From NCBI GenBank assembly GCA_963733905.1, contig CAVTEU010000007.1, positions 434,001 to 498,000 of the forward strand: a DNA stretch of 64,000 nucleotides, given 5' to 3'. The notes under the pieces are model-generated. The model saw nothing but the letters and a program-made list of their open reading frames with translations. It did not search any database and had not been told where the DNA came from. The first letter of the stretch is position 1. Each line of letters starts with the position of its first letter. A program made the translations under genes and the position numbers. The stretch comes from DATADW01 sp963733905 (GTDB lineage Bacteria > Actinomycetota > Acidimicrobiia > Spongiisociales > DATADW01). Of the stretch, positions 30,026 through 40,381 are shown piece after piece.

Positions 30026-31649
30026 CGACGCCGGCAGCGAGAGCACGAAGACAGTCCCTCCCTCGGGGCTCTCCTCTACCCATACGTCTCCGCTCTGCGA
30101 CCGCATCAACTCGCGGGCGATGTGCAGCCCGAGGCCGGTGCCTTGGACCGATTCGCTGGTCGGGCCCCGCACCCCTCGTTGGAAGATCCGATCCCACCAC
30201 TGCACGGGCACACCCGGTCCCTGGTCCTCGACCCAGATCAGCACCCGATCGTCCTCCCGACCGGCGCTGATCCCCACCGGGCCAGGGGCGTACCGGCGGG
30301 CGTTGTCGAGGACATTGTTCATCACCTCGGCCAGTGCTGTCGGCTTGCCCAGCGCAGCCAGATCGGGGGGGATATTCAGAGTGACCGTGCTCCCGTGAAG
30401 CCGCTCGACTGAAGCCGATTGCCGCAGTACGTCGGCCACCAGGAAGCTCTCCTCGTCCTGCAGGGCCTCCTCCCTGGGGGCGATCATGCGCTGCAGCCGT
30501 GCGATCTCGCTTGCCGCCGCCGCCTGCAGAGAGACCCAGGCCGTGTCATCCAGCCTGTCCGCCCCGCGCTCCAGCAGCTTCAAGGCGCCCTCGATCGCGG
30601 TCAACGCCGACCTCGCATCGTGGGCGCGCTCTTCCATCGACTCCTGGACGCGGCGCACCTCCTCATGCGCCTCGCTGGCCATAGTCTCGGACTGGAGGAG
30701 TTCAACCTCACGGCGCGACCACCCCATCTGCACCTCGTTGACGAGCGCCAAGAGGACCACCAGCAGACCGATGAGTGGGAGTGCCAATTCCCCGTCGAGA
30801 TGGGTGCTCTCCCCGAAGGCGCCGATCACCTGGCCGAGCACGATGGTCGCCAACATCAAGCCGAGTGCAGTGTGCAGCGGCCAACCGGCACGCCACCCCT
30901 TGACGCCGTAGCCGACCGAAAGAGCGAGCGCCGCCAACGATCAAGAGGAGCGTGCCCCATCCGAGAGTTTGAATCGAGATGGGTTCACCGGGGTTGGCCA
31001 CCAGTTCGGTGACCGGTGATAGCGCCTGCACGGCGAGGATGACGAACGCGGCGGCGATCACGGCGATATTCCACGCTCGGACACGGCGTGAAGAACCCAC
31101 CATCAGGCCCCTCCAGAATGCGAAAAACGCCGCGACCAGCCCGATGGGGGTCACCCATGACAACACCGGTTCCTGCTGACAGCGGATTCCCAGGAGTGGA
31201 AGGAGACCGGCGATGCCGTAGACGACCATGCCGAGAATGAGCAGGCCTATGGCAATCCACATGTCGGCCGGGTCCCGATCGATCCACCACCTGGCGCCGA
31301 TCAGGGCTCCGGCGATGATGGCCATCGTTGACACGAGGACCACGAGGACGATCTCCAGAGCGGCGTAGTCGATACCGAGATCGGGGACGACACCCGACCT
31401 GAGATCGACCACGAGCAACGCCCCGAGGAGGACGATGACGGCCGTGGCCAGCAGGAAGCGCCCCCGCATCGGGCGCAAGGTCTGGGCGGTCTTCGGCCCC
31501 GTGTCGGGCGAGCCAGGGACGGCGGTGGACGGTGGTGTCGCCGGGATCTGGTCGGGCACCACGGTTCCGGAGTCACTTGGCGCGCGTCGCCCGTCCGTAG
31601 TGATTCCGAGTGTATCGGCCCAGTCGGCGCGGCCCGTGTAGGCGGTCAA
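30002..31649 (-). CDS. Membrane sensor histidine kinase (one frameshift)
   Basis: About 545 residues. Start TTG 31649 behind GGGGGAAA; hydrophilic N-terminus, then about eight hydrophobic helices ('FLLATAVIVLLGALLVV' to 'LALPLIGLLVVLLALVN'). A coiled segment leads to the H-box 'MEERAHDARSALTAIEGAL', N-box 'EVMNNVLDNARRYAP', G1 'VLIWVEDQGPGVP', F-box 'WDRIFQRGVRG' and G2 'GTGLGLHIARELM'. A shift near 30935 joins the membrane and kinase parts. The signal sensed is unknown. It is co-directional with the response regulator at 28974-29627, separated by an antisense ORF; pairing is plausible but not proven. Confidence 0.9.
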
Positions 31650-31692
31650 CTTTCCCCCTTGAGCGAAATTTCGTGGAATTGCGGCGCAGAAC

Positions 31693-32908
31693 CTACGGCG
31701 TCAAACGCCAACGGGACGATGGGTCGACCGTCTCATTTCGCAGACTGTGACAATCGCTCCGCGTATTGGCTACCCGAAACGAGATCACGTCGCCGGTCAG
31801 TGGGAGCTGGTTGATTCTCAGTCGTGGTGGAGGTGCCGGCACCAGGACGGGCATCTGCGGTTCGCTCTCGAGGCCCTCGACCCTGGCATCCAGTCGGAAT
31901 CGATCGAACACATAAGGAACGCCGTTGGCGCCCAGGTTGGACGGACCGTCGGTGATGTGGAAATGGAGATGGGGGAAGTCGGAGTTGCCGCTGTTGCCCA
32001 CGAGTCCGAGGATCTGGCCGCGGCGGAAGCGATCGCCGATACCGACCCTCTGACTTCCCGGCTGGAGGTGGGCGTACATGGCAAACCGCCCGTCCCCGTG
32101 GTCGACGGTGACAAAGTTCCCCGACGCCCCCTCGAAGGTCATCGCCTCGGGGGGAATATTCGGGGGCGTGTTGTCGGGTACCCCGTCACGGGCGGCGACG
32201 ACGATCCCGGGCGCAGCGGCACGGATCTGGTCTCCGTAGGCGAAGTAGCTCTCGTTCTTCGCCGGATCTCCCGAATAGAAGTTGAGCTGCTCGTCGACCC
32301 GCAGGAAATCGATGGCGAAGCGCTGCGCCAGGTAAAGGCTGCCCTCCACTTCGAGCAGGGCGAAGCGATGACCGATGTTCCGCCCGCAGCAACCGAGCAC
32401 CACAAGATCGTCGCCCTCGAGCGGTGGGCTGACGCGGCTCGGGGCACGGTGGTCGACCGTGGTCTCGGCGCCAGCGACCACGAGCGGCGGCTGTGATCGA
32501 CCGAAGACCAGACGATGTTCGAGGCGGGAGGGAATGCGATCTACGAGCAGGAAAGGTGACATCGAGGAATACGCCTCCGAGCAGTCCCGGCGCCAGCGTT
32601 CGCCCCGGGGGCCCAAAGCCAACCAAGAACTTCTCCAAGGCACGACCGCGGTAGACCGCAACCACATCACGACCAGGAGCCACCACCTCAACTCGGTCCA
32701 GTCTGAGCGGCGACGAGGTGGTGTTCTCCACCAGGATCTCGTAGACCAAATGACGACGACCATCGGTCGCCAATACCGGCGATGGCGGTGTGAGCACCCA
32801 GATGGCCGGCTGGTGAGGCTCCTCGCTCGGTGGCCGCTCGATGTCGGCGGGAGCGAGCATCGTGCCGGCGAGGGTCAGCGCCAAGAAGAGGCCGGCGATT
32901 GCGCTCAT
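31693..32908 (-). CDS. M23-family peptidase-like exported protein (one frameshift)
   Basis: About 400 residues. N-terminal signal sequence ('IAGLFLALTLAGTMLA'), a beta domain ('HLVYEILVENTTSSPLRLDRVEVV'), then after a shift near 32550 an M23/LytM-like domain: 'SLYLAQRFAIDFLRVDEQ', 'YGDQIRAAAPGIVVAARDG', 'GNFVTVDHGDGRFAMYAHLQPGS', 'GDRFRRGQILGLVGNSGNSDFPHLHFHI'. The C-terminal HxH (HLHFHI) is present, but the usual first zinc His of HxxxD is replaced in 'QRFAID', so activity on peptidoglycan is uncertain. The start overlaps the stop of the upstream DHFR-like gene (ATGA). Confidence 0.88.
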
Positions 32909-33508
32909 GTGTTCGGCGCGGCTTCGCTTGGCGTGTAGGTCGCAATAACCACGCCGGTTGTCGTGGTGACGGAATCGTCAACTGCAGCGGGGCGTACTGC
33001 TGCCGTCGCGAAACAGGCGGCGGCCCGACCCGAGTACCAGCGGATGGATCAGCAGCGTGTACTCGTCGACGAGACCGTGATCCATGAGTGTCTGGACGAG
33101 CTCGCCGCTGCCCAGGACGGCGATGTCCTTCCCCGGCTTGCTCCTTGAGCGCGGCGACGGTCACCGCGGCGTCGCCCGACACCAGCGTGGAGTTCATCCA
33201 AGGGAGCGGCTCGGCCAGAGTGTTCGATGCGACGTACTTCTGCGTCTGGTTCAGAACCTCGGTGAACGGGTTGGAATCTGTCTGCTTGGGCCAGAAGGAG
33301 TACATGCTCTCGTATGTCCAGCGCCCGAAGAGCAGGTCGCTCTGCCCATTCCCTTCCCCATCTCACGCCCCATGACCTCGTCGCTGTAGGGCGCGGCCCA
33401 CCCACCGTGCTCGAACCCGCCCCGCGTGTCCTCGTCGGGACCACCCGGCGCCTGCATCACGCCATCGAGCGTCACAGCTCTCCACCACCACCAGCCGTCG
33501 TTCGCCAT
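32905..33508 (-). CDS. Dihydrofolate reductase-family protein (RibD C-terminal-like), frameshifted
   Basis: RibD_C/DHFR-like reductase of about 200 residues, of the 'MRKLV..TLDGVMQAPGG' type. Visible: 'AVTLDGVMQAPGGPDEDT', 'DLLFGRWTYESMYSFWP', 'KYVASNTLAEPLPWMNSTLV', 'ELVQTLMDHGLVDEYTLLIHPLVLG', ending 'GVVIATYTPSEAAPNT'. Shifts occur near 33350, 33130 and 33000. Most such proteins have no known substrate. The TGA overlaps the M23 ATG. A similar but separate paralogue lies at 44939-45595. Confidence 0.85.
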
Positions 33509-33703
33509 GGGCTGGCTCCTTCCGAGAAGGCCGCGGTCGAAACCTGAGTGCGGGCGGCAGTGTGGTCTGTGCCCGTCTCGACAGTTGCCGACGACCTCGA
33601 GCCTACGACGTCCACTATTCAGCGGCCGGAACTCTGTCGAGATCTGGTGCGGTGGAAAGCGCCGGGGAGCGGCTCGAACCCTGACTACTGACGCGCTGAT
33701 GGC

Positions 33704-34361
33704 TCAGAGCGGGCCGGTGGCTGTGAAATGGGCGGTCGAGCCCACGACGTCGATCTCAACGTTCTGAAACGACTCCTCCAGGATCTCGCGCAGCCCTTCT
33801 TCGGTGTCCTCCAGGTTGTCGAAGGCCTCCTTGCCAGTTGAAGGCCCGAAGAACCGCCCGAGCGGGACAGTGTGGTGTGCGGAGCCTCCCAGGACTGTCC
33901 CCCCGAACAAGACGCCATCCGGTGCGAGGACGGCGGCGATGTTTCTGATGGCGACAGCCCTTGTGACGCTGCGGACCAGGCAGACAGTGGAGCACAAGAC
34001 TGAGCGCAACCGAGTCGAACGGACCTTCCACCGGGAGTGGCTTCAACACGTCCGCTTCAACGGCGCTCACCTCCAGCGGCGCGAGCCGACGCGAGGCGCG
34101 AGCGAGGACGTTGGGGTTCGGATCCAGCAGGGTCACCTCCGCCTCAGGAGCTAGCTCGGCCTTCTCGAGGAAGTATCCGGTTCCGGGACCGATATCGAGG
34201 TGTCTGCGTCCCAGGTGCCGGCGGTAGCGGTCCAGTACGGGCGGGATGGGGCACCGCCATACCACTCGGGCCATGAATCCGAGAACAAAGGGGTCGTAGA
34301 CCGCCAAGAGCAAAGGTGTGTATCCCGCCTGGCCGCGATACGCAGGATCTTTGGGGTCCAT
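33704..34361 (-). CDS. Class I SAM-dependent methyltransferase (one frameshift)
   Basis: About 218 residues. SAM-binding motif I 'HLDIGPGTGYFLEKA', acidic loop 'VTLLDPNPNVLARASRRL', motif 'VEADVLKPLPVEGPFDSVALSLVLHCLPG'. After a shift near 33975, 'AIRNIAAVLAPDGVLFGGTVLGG' and the C-terminal beta strands 'SFQNVEIDVVGSTAHFTATG'. Start 34361. The substrate is unknown; resembles small-molecule methyltransferases with an N-terminal 'YDPFVLGFM' membrane-proximal helix. Confidence 0.85.
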
Positions 34362-34768
34362 CGCTCCTCCACTATGGATTGGGAGACCGCCGTCGACGCC
34401 ACGGGTCAGCCAGCTACTTCGGTTACGGCGCCGACCCGCCGTGCGCGGCCGAGATCGGGCGCTGCGCCGAGCCGTCGAAGGTACCCCCCTGATTCAGAGC
34501 GCGGCCCTCGTCCAGAGGTTCCGTCTCCATCGATGCCCGGTTTGTGATGGCAGTTCGGCACGCGCCAAGCCTTGAGGGGCCGTTCCGGGTTGTCGTCGTG
34601 GAACGAGCGGGGTAAGGCTCCCACCGCGCCAACCCACGGCTCGACAGGAGGTACTGGAGGGCTCGCCACAAGCACGGTGAGGGAATTCGTGGCGGTTCCG
34701 GTTGCTCCGCCGGGGCAGCCGGTGGCCGCTACGGCCTGCGTATTGCGGCAGCCCATGGCCGTTGTGGT
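34362..34768. other. Non-coding or decayed interval
   Basis: 407 bases between the methyltransferase start and the DoxD-like stop. Open frames exist on both strands but their translations are Arg/Pro-rich, without recognisable motifs or good ribosome sites, as expected for shadow frames in high-GC DNA. No terminator with a T-run, repeat or RNA gene was seen. Confidence 0.5.
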
Positions 34769-35573
34769 CTATCCGTTGGGAGGACCTGGAAGGCCTCTAG
34801 CCCCTCGTTTCTGATTGCTGCTCATACGTAGCCTCATGATGAGCATGGAGAATGCCGCCACTGCCATCACGACCGCCAGCACGGTGGCCGGATCGTTGAT
34901 TCCGCTGGGACCGAGGTCGGTGACATGGAGGAGCGCGTAGGCGGCAATCGAGCCGAACCCGGCCGCCAGCGAAGTGATCCACAGCAGATCGAGTCGCGTC
35001 GCCGGCTGGTCGTCCAAGCGGGCGCTGAGGACGACCGGTCGGGGTTTTCCAGGCAGTAGTCCGTCCAGCCCCATCACTGCTCCGGTTCCCGCGGCGAAGA
35101 GGGCGATCTGGATGACCACGTAGAAGGCGGATGGGCTTATGCGACCGGCCAGCATCAGGTTCACATTGAGGCCGATACCGAGAAGCAAGGCAAAGTTGGT
35201 GAACGTGCCGGTAATGATGGCTGACACCGATCGCGAACTGCAGGACAGTGACCGTCCACCCCACGGCTACCGCACCCGGCCGAAGAATGTGTTCTACGAG
35301 GCCCTGGTAGGCGCCAAACACCGCCTGCCCGGATTCGAGCTGTTGGTCGAGGAACCGGGTGATGGCGGTTCCATCAAGCCATCCTTCTTGGACCAGCTTC
35401 TCGGCGGCCGCACGGAGCCAACCGATCCCAATAAAGACACGAAGTGGGACAAGATAGGCAGCGGGTCTCTGTGTCTCGCGCCGAACAAGATCGAGAGCAC
35501 GCCCGATCCTGTTGGAGGTTGTGGACTGTCCAGGGTCCTTCGCACGGCCCCGGACCTCGTCGAGTGACGACAC
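34769..35573 (-). CDS. DoxX/TQO-DoxD-like membrane protein (one frameshift)
   Basis: About 268 residues. The first frame (from 35573) gives a charged N-terminus and 'AYLVPLRVFIGIGWLRAAAEKL', the DoxX-type opening helix, followed by 'GTAITRFLDQQLESG' and 'GAVAVGWTVTVLQFAIG'. After a shift near 35220: 'FTNFALLLGIGLNVNLMLAG', 'YVVIQIALFAAGTGAVMGLD', then two further helices and a basic tail. DoxD family proteins were first linked to thiosulfate:quinone oxidoreductase; most bacterial relatives have unknown roles. The C-terminal helix extension is longer than in minimal DoxX. Confidence 0.75.
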
Positions 35574-35825
35574 CGGCTGGGCTTTCTACGGACTCGTACC
35601 ACTACGGCGTCGCCCGGATGATCAGTTCTGAACACGCCGGTGGTCCGGACCTGTCACCGTGCAGTTCAGCTTGCGTGACACTGACTGTCGGCCACGTATA
35701 TCCGACACCTCTGCCGTGCGTTGGGAAGTACCGCGACGGTCGCTGTCAACCCTGGGTTGGCGAAATGTCAACCAACACGTTCGTCCACGCTCATCCGGCG
35801 ATCATTCGTCGCTCTCCCGTCGCCA

Positions 35826-36806
35826 TCACTGAGCTCGGTTACGGCGGGTGTTTCGGTGAGCTGAGTGACTGCGGGGACGCGCCCGGGTGTCGACGGTGAG
35901 ATGGAAGATGTCGGGCCGGTGATAGTGGCCGGCCGGATCGAACAGCCGGCGTGCGGCATGGACCTGGGCAAGATCGATCTCGGCAGTGAGAATGCCCTCG
36001 CTGTGTCGGAGTGGTCCGGCCACGAGCTCACCGTTGGGATTGCAGATGAGCGTGTTGCCGGGTTCGATCCAATCCCCATCCTCGGGGTCCATGACGCGGG
36101 CGATACGGTCCCGGTCGGGAAAGTCGGTTGGGATGTCGGAGATCTGCACGCAAGGGTTGCACCCGACGACCCATACGCGTCCCTCGCGGGCGATGTGGCG
36201 CATAGTGGCCACCCATCCGTCGCCGCGAGCGAGTGTCGGGGCCACCCACACGTCGATGCCTTGGGCGTAGAGGTGGAATCTCGCCAGGGGCATGTAGTTC
36301 TCCCAGCAGATCAGCCCGCCGATGCGCCCGAGTTCGGTCGGAATGACCTCCAGAGTGGAGCCGTCACCCATGCCCCAGACGGTCCGCTCCGACCCGGTCG
36401 GCACCAGTTTGCGGTGGGTGCCGAGCAGCTGTCCGTCGGGTCCGAAGTACAGCAGCGTGTTGTAGATGGTGGCCCCGTGTGGCTGGCGCTCGTTGACGCC
36501 GATCACGACGTAGACGCCCGCTTCACGGGCTGCGGCACCTATCCGTTCCGTGGTCGGACTGGGAACGACCACCGCTTGGTCCACGAGGCGGGCGTACCAA
36601 GCCTCGTCGTTGTCCCAGATCGGCACGGTGTCGATCCACAGTGGTGTGCCCGGAACGAACACCTCGGGGAAGACGATGAGGCGGGCCCCCAGGCCGGCGG
36701 CGTCTGCGATGAGCTGCTCGACCTTCGACGTGGTCGCTTCACGATCCATCAGCACATACGAGGCTTGGACCGCGGCAACCGTCCACTCAGCACCCATGGT
36801 CATCAT
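35826..36806 (-). CDS. Carbon-nitrogen hydrolase, nitrilase-like
   Basis: Nitrilase-superfamily enzyme, 326 residues. Catalytic triad visible: Glu48 in 'LIVFPEVFVPG', Lys133 in 'HRKLVPTGSER', Cys167 in 'GGLICWENYMPLAR'. The 'ICWENY' context is that of true nitrilases (nitrile to acid) rather than amidases. A good ribosome site (GGATAGGAG) favours ATG 36797 ('MGAEWTVAAVQ') over 36806. The last residues become Arg-rich; a shift near 35885 gives a smoother ending 'AVTQLTETPAVTELSDGDG' with a stop at 35768, so the 3' end may extend to there. It follows the methyltransferase by a few bases, probably one operon. Confidence 0.92.
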   Translation of the reverse strand: MMTMGAEWTVAAVQASYVLMDREATTSKVEQLIADAAGLGARLIVFPEVFVPGTPLWIDTVPIWDNDEAWYARLVDQAVVVPSPTTERIGAAAREAGVYVVIGVNERQPHGATIYNTLLYFGPDGQLLGTHRKLVPTGSERTVWGMGDGSTLEVIPTELGRIGGLICWENYMPLARFHLYAQGIDVWVAPTLARGDGWVATMRHIAREGRVWVVGCNPCVQISDIPTDFPDRDRIARVMDPEDGDWIEPGNTLICNPNGELVAGPLRHSEGILTAEIDLAQVHAARRLFDPAGHYHRPDIFHLTVDTRARPRSHSAHRNTRRNRAQ

Positions 36807-36809
36807 CTC

Positions 36810-37841
36810 CTATCCATGGTCCTTCACACCGTAGGTCACGGCGTGGACGGGAGTGAGCTGGAACGAGGCCACGTCTCGGAAGCCGCGTCCTCGCAGTAGC
36901 TCGAGGTATGCGGTGACAGGAAGTAGTTGATCGTCGATCTGAGCCTCGAAGAACTGGATCCCGGACATGACCCGCCCCGGCACGGTGCGCAACGCCTCGT
37001 CGGTGTCCGGGAAAGGAAAGTCTGAGATGACGAAGTAGCCGCCCGGCCGGAGCGCCCGCCAGAAGTTGTCCGTTACCCGGTTGATGTCCCGACACTCGTG
37101 CATCGAGATGTTGTTGATGATCAGGTCGAACTCGCTAGCCCGGTCCAATTCCTCCAACGGCGTGTGCACCAGCTCGACCCGATCGGTGAGACCGTGGCGA
37201 CCGAGACGCTCGGCGGCAAGTTCGAGCGAGTAGGCGTCTCCATCCGCTCCCACCACGGTCGCCGACGGATACGCCTCCGTCAGCCGGACCAGCCCGGCCC
37301 CGGATCCACAGGCGGTATCGAGGACACGGGCGTCATCCTGGAGTCGTTCTCCAAGCTCGGGGACCTGGCTCAGCCCACCCGGTATCAACCTCGCGTAGAA
37401 GGCCCCTCCGGTTCCCGAGACACCATCGATGAATCCTGGCGTGCAGTGATTCCACCAGGTCCGTTGCCCGGTGGGGAGGGTTCGGGAGAACTGGTCGAAC
37501 ACGTCGGGTTGCGACATGACTGCAATCGTCCCGGCCACGTAGGCCGGTGACCCGCGGTCGAGGAGCACCGTGTCCATGTGTGGTGCCAACCGGTACACCT
37601 TGTCGGTCACTCGCTCGAGGAGTTCGTTGGCGAAGGCCGAACGGCACCAGACCTCTACATAGAAGGGATCGAGATCGCGATCTGATGCCAGGGCCTCGGC
37701 GGTGAGCCCGTCGGGGTGGCTCGCCAGCGACGCGATCAGTCCGTGAGCGAGGCCGAGCTCAACGGTTCTGCTCGCCACGTATCCGGCGATGTGACCGAGC
37801 ACCTTTCCTGCCTGGTCTTTGATGGTTGGTTCCTCGACCAT
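36810..37841 (-). CDS. SAM-dependent methyltransferase
   Basis: 343 residues, intact. N-terminal dimerisation/helical domain ('VASRTVELGLAHGLIASLAS', 'LTAEALASDRDLDPFYVEVW'), then SAM site 'RVLDTACGSGAGLVRLTEA', 'ATVVGADGDAYSLELAAERL', 'FDLIINNISMHECRD' and 'ALRPGGYFVISDFPF'. Similar to O- or C-methyltransferases with a DNA-binding-like N-domain, but the substrate is unknown. An excellent ribosome site (GGAGAGGAG) lies before an out-of-frame ATG at 37872, so the real N-terminus may begin there with an indel. Lies between a SARP regulator and a nitrilase, all minus strand. Confidence 0.88.
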   Translation of the reverse strand: MVEEPTIKDQAGKVLGHIAGYVASRTVELGLAHGLIASLASHPDGLTAEALASDRDLDPFYVEVWCRSAFANELLERVTDKVYRLAPHMDTVLLDRGSPAYVAGTIAVMSQPDVFDQFSRTLPTGQRTWWNHCTPGFIDGVSGTGGAFYARLIPGGLSQVPELGERLQDDARVLDTACGSGAGLVRLTEAYPSATVVGADGDAYSLELAAERLGRHGLTDRVELVHTPLEELDRASEFDLIINNISMHECRDINRVTDNFWRALRPGGYFVISDFPFPDTDEALRTVPGRVMSGIQFFEAQIDDQLLPVTAYLELLRGRGFRDVASFQLTPVHAVTYGVKDHG

Positions 37842-37956
37842 CGACGCGCACGGCGCTAGAGACCTTGGTCATGAGCTGCTCCTCTCCTGAGATGCCTGTT
37901 CGGTCTCGGGCAGCTTGAGGGAGGGGCGTGTGAGTGGGCGTGTGAAAGAGGGGTCT

Positions 37957-39769
37957 CTATGACGATGAGGTGATGGAGCCCGCTAGCTCTGCGATGAGTG
38001 CTGGATTGTCGATCCCGGCGGCCAGGAAACCAGCCGCCTCGGCGGCGCCGGGGTCCCCGAGTCGGGCGCGGTGCATGGTTGCCCTGGCCAGCAGCTCGCG
38101 CAGACCCGCCTTTGCTGCCAGGAGTTCCAGCTCGGCGATCCATCGGGACGAGGATGGAGCGCTGTGGTCCACCGCAACCCTGCACAGGGCCTCGAGGGCG
38201 TAGGCGTCCACCCAGAGCCAGGAATCGGGGAGCCGCCGACAACGGCGCACCGCATCTTCCAGCAACTCCAGGGCGGATGCGCCGTTGCCTCGGGCGGCGG
38301 CCACCAGCCCCAGCCCGCGCGCCGCGATGCTCTCCCAGCACGGATCGCCGATCTGACAGCCGAGGGCAAAGGCATGCTCGAAGCCGGCGGCGGCGGCGTC
38401 CACATCGCCGGCCCGCAGGTCGGCATCGGCGAGGAGCGACTCGGGCCAAGGGACGAATGTGGTCCATCCGCCCTCCCGAGCCGCTTGGAGGGCGCGATGA
38501 AGCGCTACGCGGGCCTCATCCAGCTCACCGCGCAGCAGGTGCCATCGTCCGATGTGAGCCTCGGCGAGCGGCGGCGGGACGCAGCGTGCCCGCTCGCCGG
38601 GAGCGCTCCACCGCAGAGCCAAGAGGCAATAGAGCCGAGGCATAGGCTGCGGTGTCCGTGTAACAGGCACCTCGGATCATCTCGACCCAAGCCTGTTCTG
38701 CCTCGTCGTCACCGGCCAGCACCGACGCCTCGTCGAGGAATCGGTGAGCCCGGTCGTGATGGGCCCGAAGGAAGTCGATCCAGGCCAGCTCCCGCCGAGC
38801 AGTGGCCACGATCGACCTGTCACCAAGCTCCTCGGCCAACCCGCCCGCCTCGAATAGGGCGGCGGCTCCCTCCTCATCGGTGCCCCGAGCGGCGTGGACC
38901 AGCGTGCTGCCCAAAGCCACCAGGGATCGGGCCAGGAGGTGTCGATCACCGAGGCGCCGGGCTCCCTCCACGGCTTGGCGCAGGGCGGTGAGGCCGGCCT
39001 CGAGGGCTCCGGCCGCCACCGCCGCTTCACCTGCCTCGACTCGGGCCAGCACTGCAGGGGCTGCTTCCCCTTTGCCTTCGCCCACCGGAGTCGGAGTCGC
39101 CGCCATACGCAGGGCCGCTGTGGGATCGACGCCCAGCTCACGTCGAAACAACGCCGTCGCGTACTCCACATGACGGACCGCGCCATCACGGTCCCCGAGT
39201 AGGGAAAGGGTGCGGATCAAGAGAACATGGTGGTTTTCGTCGTACGGGTTCAGCGTGACCAGTCGGGAGGCATAGTCCGAGGCGATGGCCGGTTCGTTCC
39301 GGGCAAGGCTGGACATCGCCGCCTCGCGCAGCACAGATTCGACGACGACACCGAGGTGGCGGCGCTCGCTGGCGAGCCAGAGCTCGAAGCTTGGGCTGGC
39401 GGGGATGTCCTGTCCCTCGATGAGATCCCTACCCAACCCGGGCAGGCGCACCGCCTCCACCCACGTTCCCCTGGTGAGGATCTGGGTGTCGATCGTGCTG
39501 TTCGCCTGGAGGACCAGTCGAACCGGGTCTCCCTCGATGGTGGCTTGGTCCCCCAACAGGCGGCGAAGGTCGGAAAGAGTCCAGCGCAGCGCTCCAAACG
39601 GGTCGTCGGCGTCAGGGAAAAGCAGCTCTGCCAGCACTTGCCGGGCAGGAGGCGTCCCGGAAAGGGCCAGAAAGGCGAACAACGCCCACGTCTTGCGTCC
39701 ACGTGGCTTGGCAACCAGCCCCCCACGCTCCACCTGAGGCCGCCCGAGAAGCTCGATCTGGAGGTCCAT
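37957..39769 (-). CDS. SARP/BTAD-type transcriptional regulator (one frameshift)
   Basis: About 600-residue regulator. An N-terminal OmpR-like winged helix ('LQIELLGRPQVERGG', 'GRKTWALFAFLALSGTPPARQVLAELLFP', 'ALRWTLSDLRRLLG') is followed by the BTAD helical domain ('PSFELWLASERRHLG', 'YASRLVTLNPYDENHHVLLIRTL', 'VRHVEYATALFRRELGVDPT'). The rest is TPR-like helices; a shift near 38640 joins to 'LAEAHIGRWHLLRGELDEARVAL' and so on. SARPs activate specialised-metabolite and antibiotic genes in actinobacteria, and this one stands at the head of a methyltransferase-nitrilase unit. A second SARP remnant about 80% identical over some 230 bases is at 45856-46081. Confidence 0.9.
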
Positions 39770-39859
39770 CAATTGACGCCAAGCCTATTGGAGGCAGGCG
39801 TGGCCCTAGGTGGTTGCTGGTAGGAAGCGCATCGTCCCGTGCCCGGCTCTCACCGCGGG

Positions 39860-40309
39860 CTACTGCTCGGTGCTCAGTGTCGGCCAGGTCCAGGCGTAGT
39901 AGACGACTAGGGCGAGCAGTCCGACTTCGATGGCGCTGGCGAGGATGTAGTAGGTCCATTCGCCGATCGCCCCGGCGACGATGGTCAGCGCATAGATAAT
40001 CCCCAGTGCGATGTTGGCGATCCGGTTGAGCCTTGGTCGCAGTACGAGGGTGGCGAAAACCATCAGGCTGGGGATCACGACGTAGATCGTCGTCGCCAGG
40101 AGGAATGACTGGTTGAGCGTGAACCCTCCGATCTGACCGGCCTCGATGTCGGCTCGGACGTCGGGCCGGAAGAGGCCGAAGATGTCGACATAGGCGTAGA
40201 CGAACAGCAACGCCGTCCACAGCGCCGAGATCTTGATCCTCACGTTGACGCTGGCAGGTTCGAACTTCCGAGCGAAGGTGGTCGGTGTCTTCTCGGTCTG
40301 TGTGGACAT
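39860..40309 (-). CDS. DUF6326 family membrane protein
   Basis: 149 residues, intact. Four hydrophobic helices; 'RIKISALWTALLFVYAYVDIFGLFRPDV' and 'GFTLNQSFLLATTIYVVIPSLMVFATLVL' are typical of DUF6326 proteins, of unknown function. A GGAGGG ribosome site precedes the ATG. Divergent from a TetR regulator across a 72-base gap with paired palindromes, so it is probably the regulated gene. Confidence 0.85.
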   Translation of the reverse strand: MSTQTEKTPTTFARKFEPASVNVRIKISALWTALLFVYAYVDIFGLFRPDVRADIEAGQIGGFTLNQSFLLATTIYVVIPSLMVFATLVLRPRLNRIANIALGIIYALTIVAGAIGEWTYYILASAIEVGLLALVVYYAWTWPTLSTEQ

Positions 40310-40333
40310 GGAGCCCTCCGTGATTGGTCGATG

Positions 40334-40369
40334 GCTTACTAAGTAAACTCTATCGATTACTTAGTAAGC
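40334..40369. promoter_or_regulatory. Paired palindromic operator for the adjacent TetR regulator
   Basis: GCTTACTAAGTAA at 40334-40346 and its exact reverse complement TTACTTAGTAAGC at 40357-40369, 13-base arms with centres 23 bases apart. Each arm is itself a near-perfect palindrome (TTACTWAGTAA), so this is two stacked operator half-pairs. It fills the 72-base gap between divergent DUF6326 and tetR starts and stands out as AT-rich. TetR dimers commonly bind such sites as pairs. Binding is inferred from position and symmetry. Confidence 0.75.
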
Positions 40370-40381
40370 TGTCAAGTCGAA

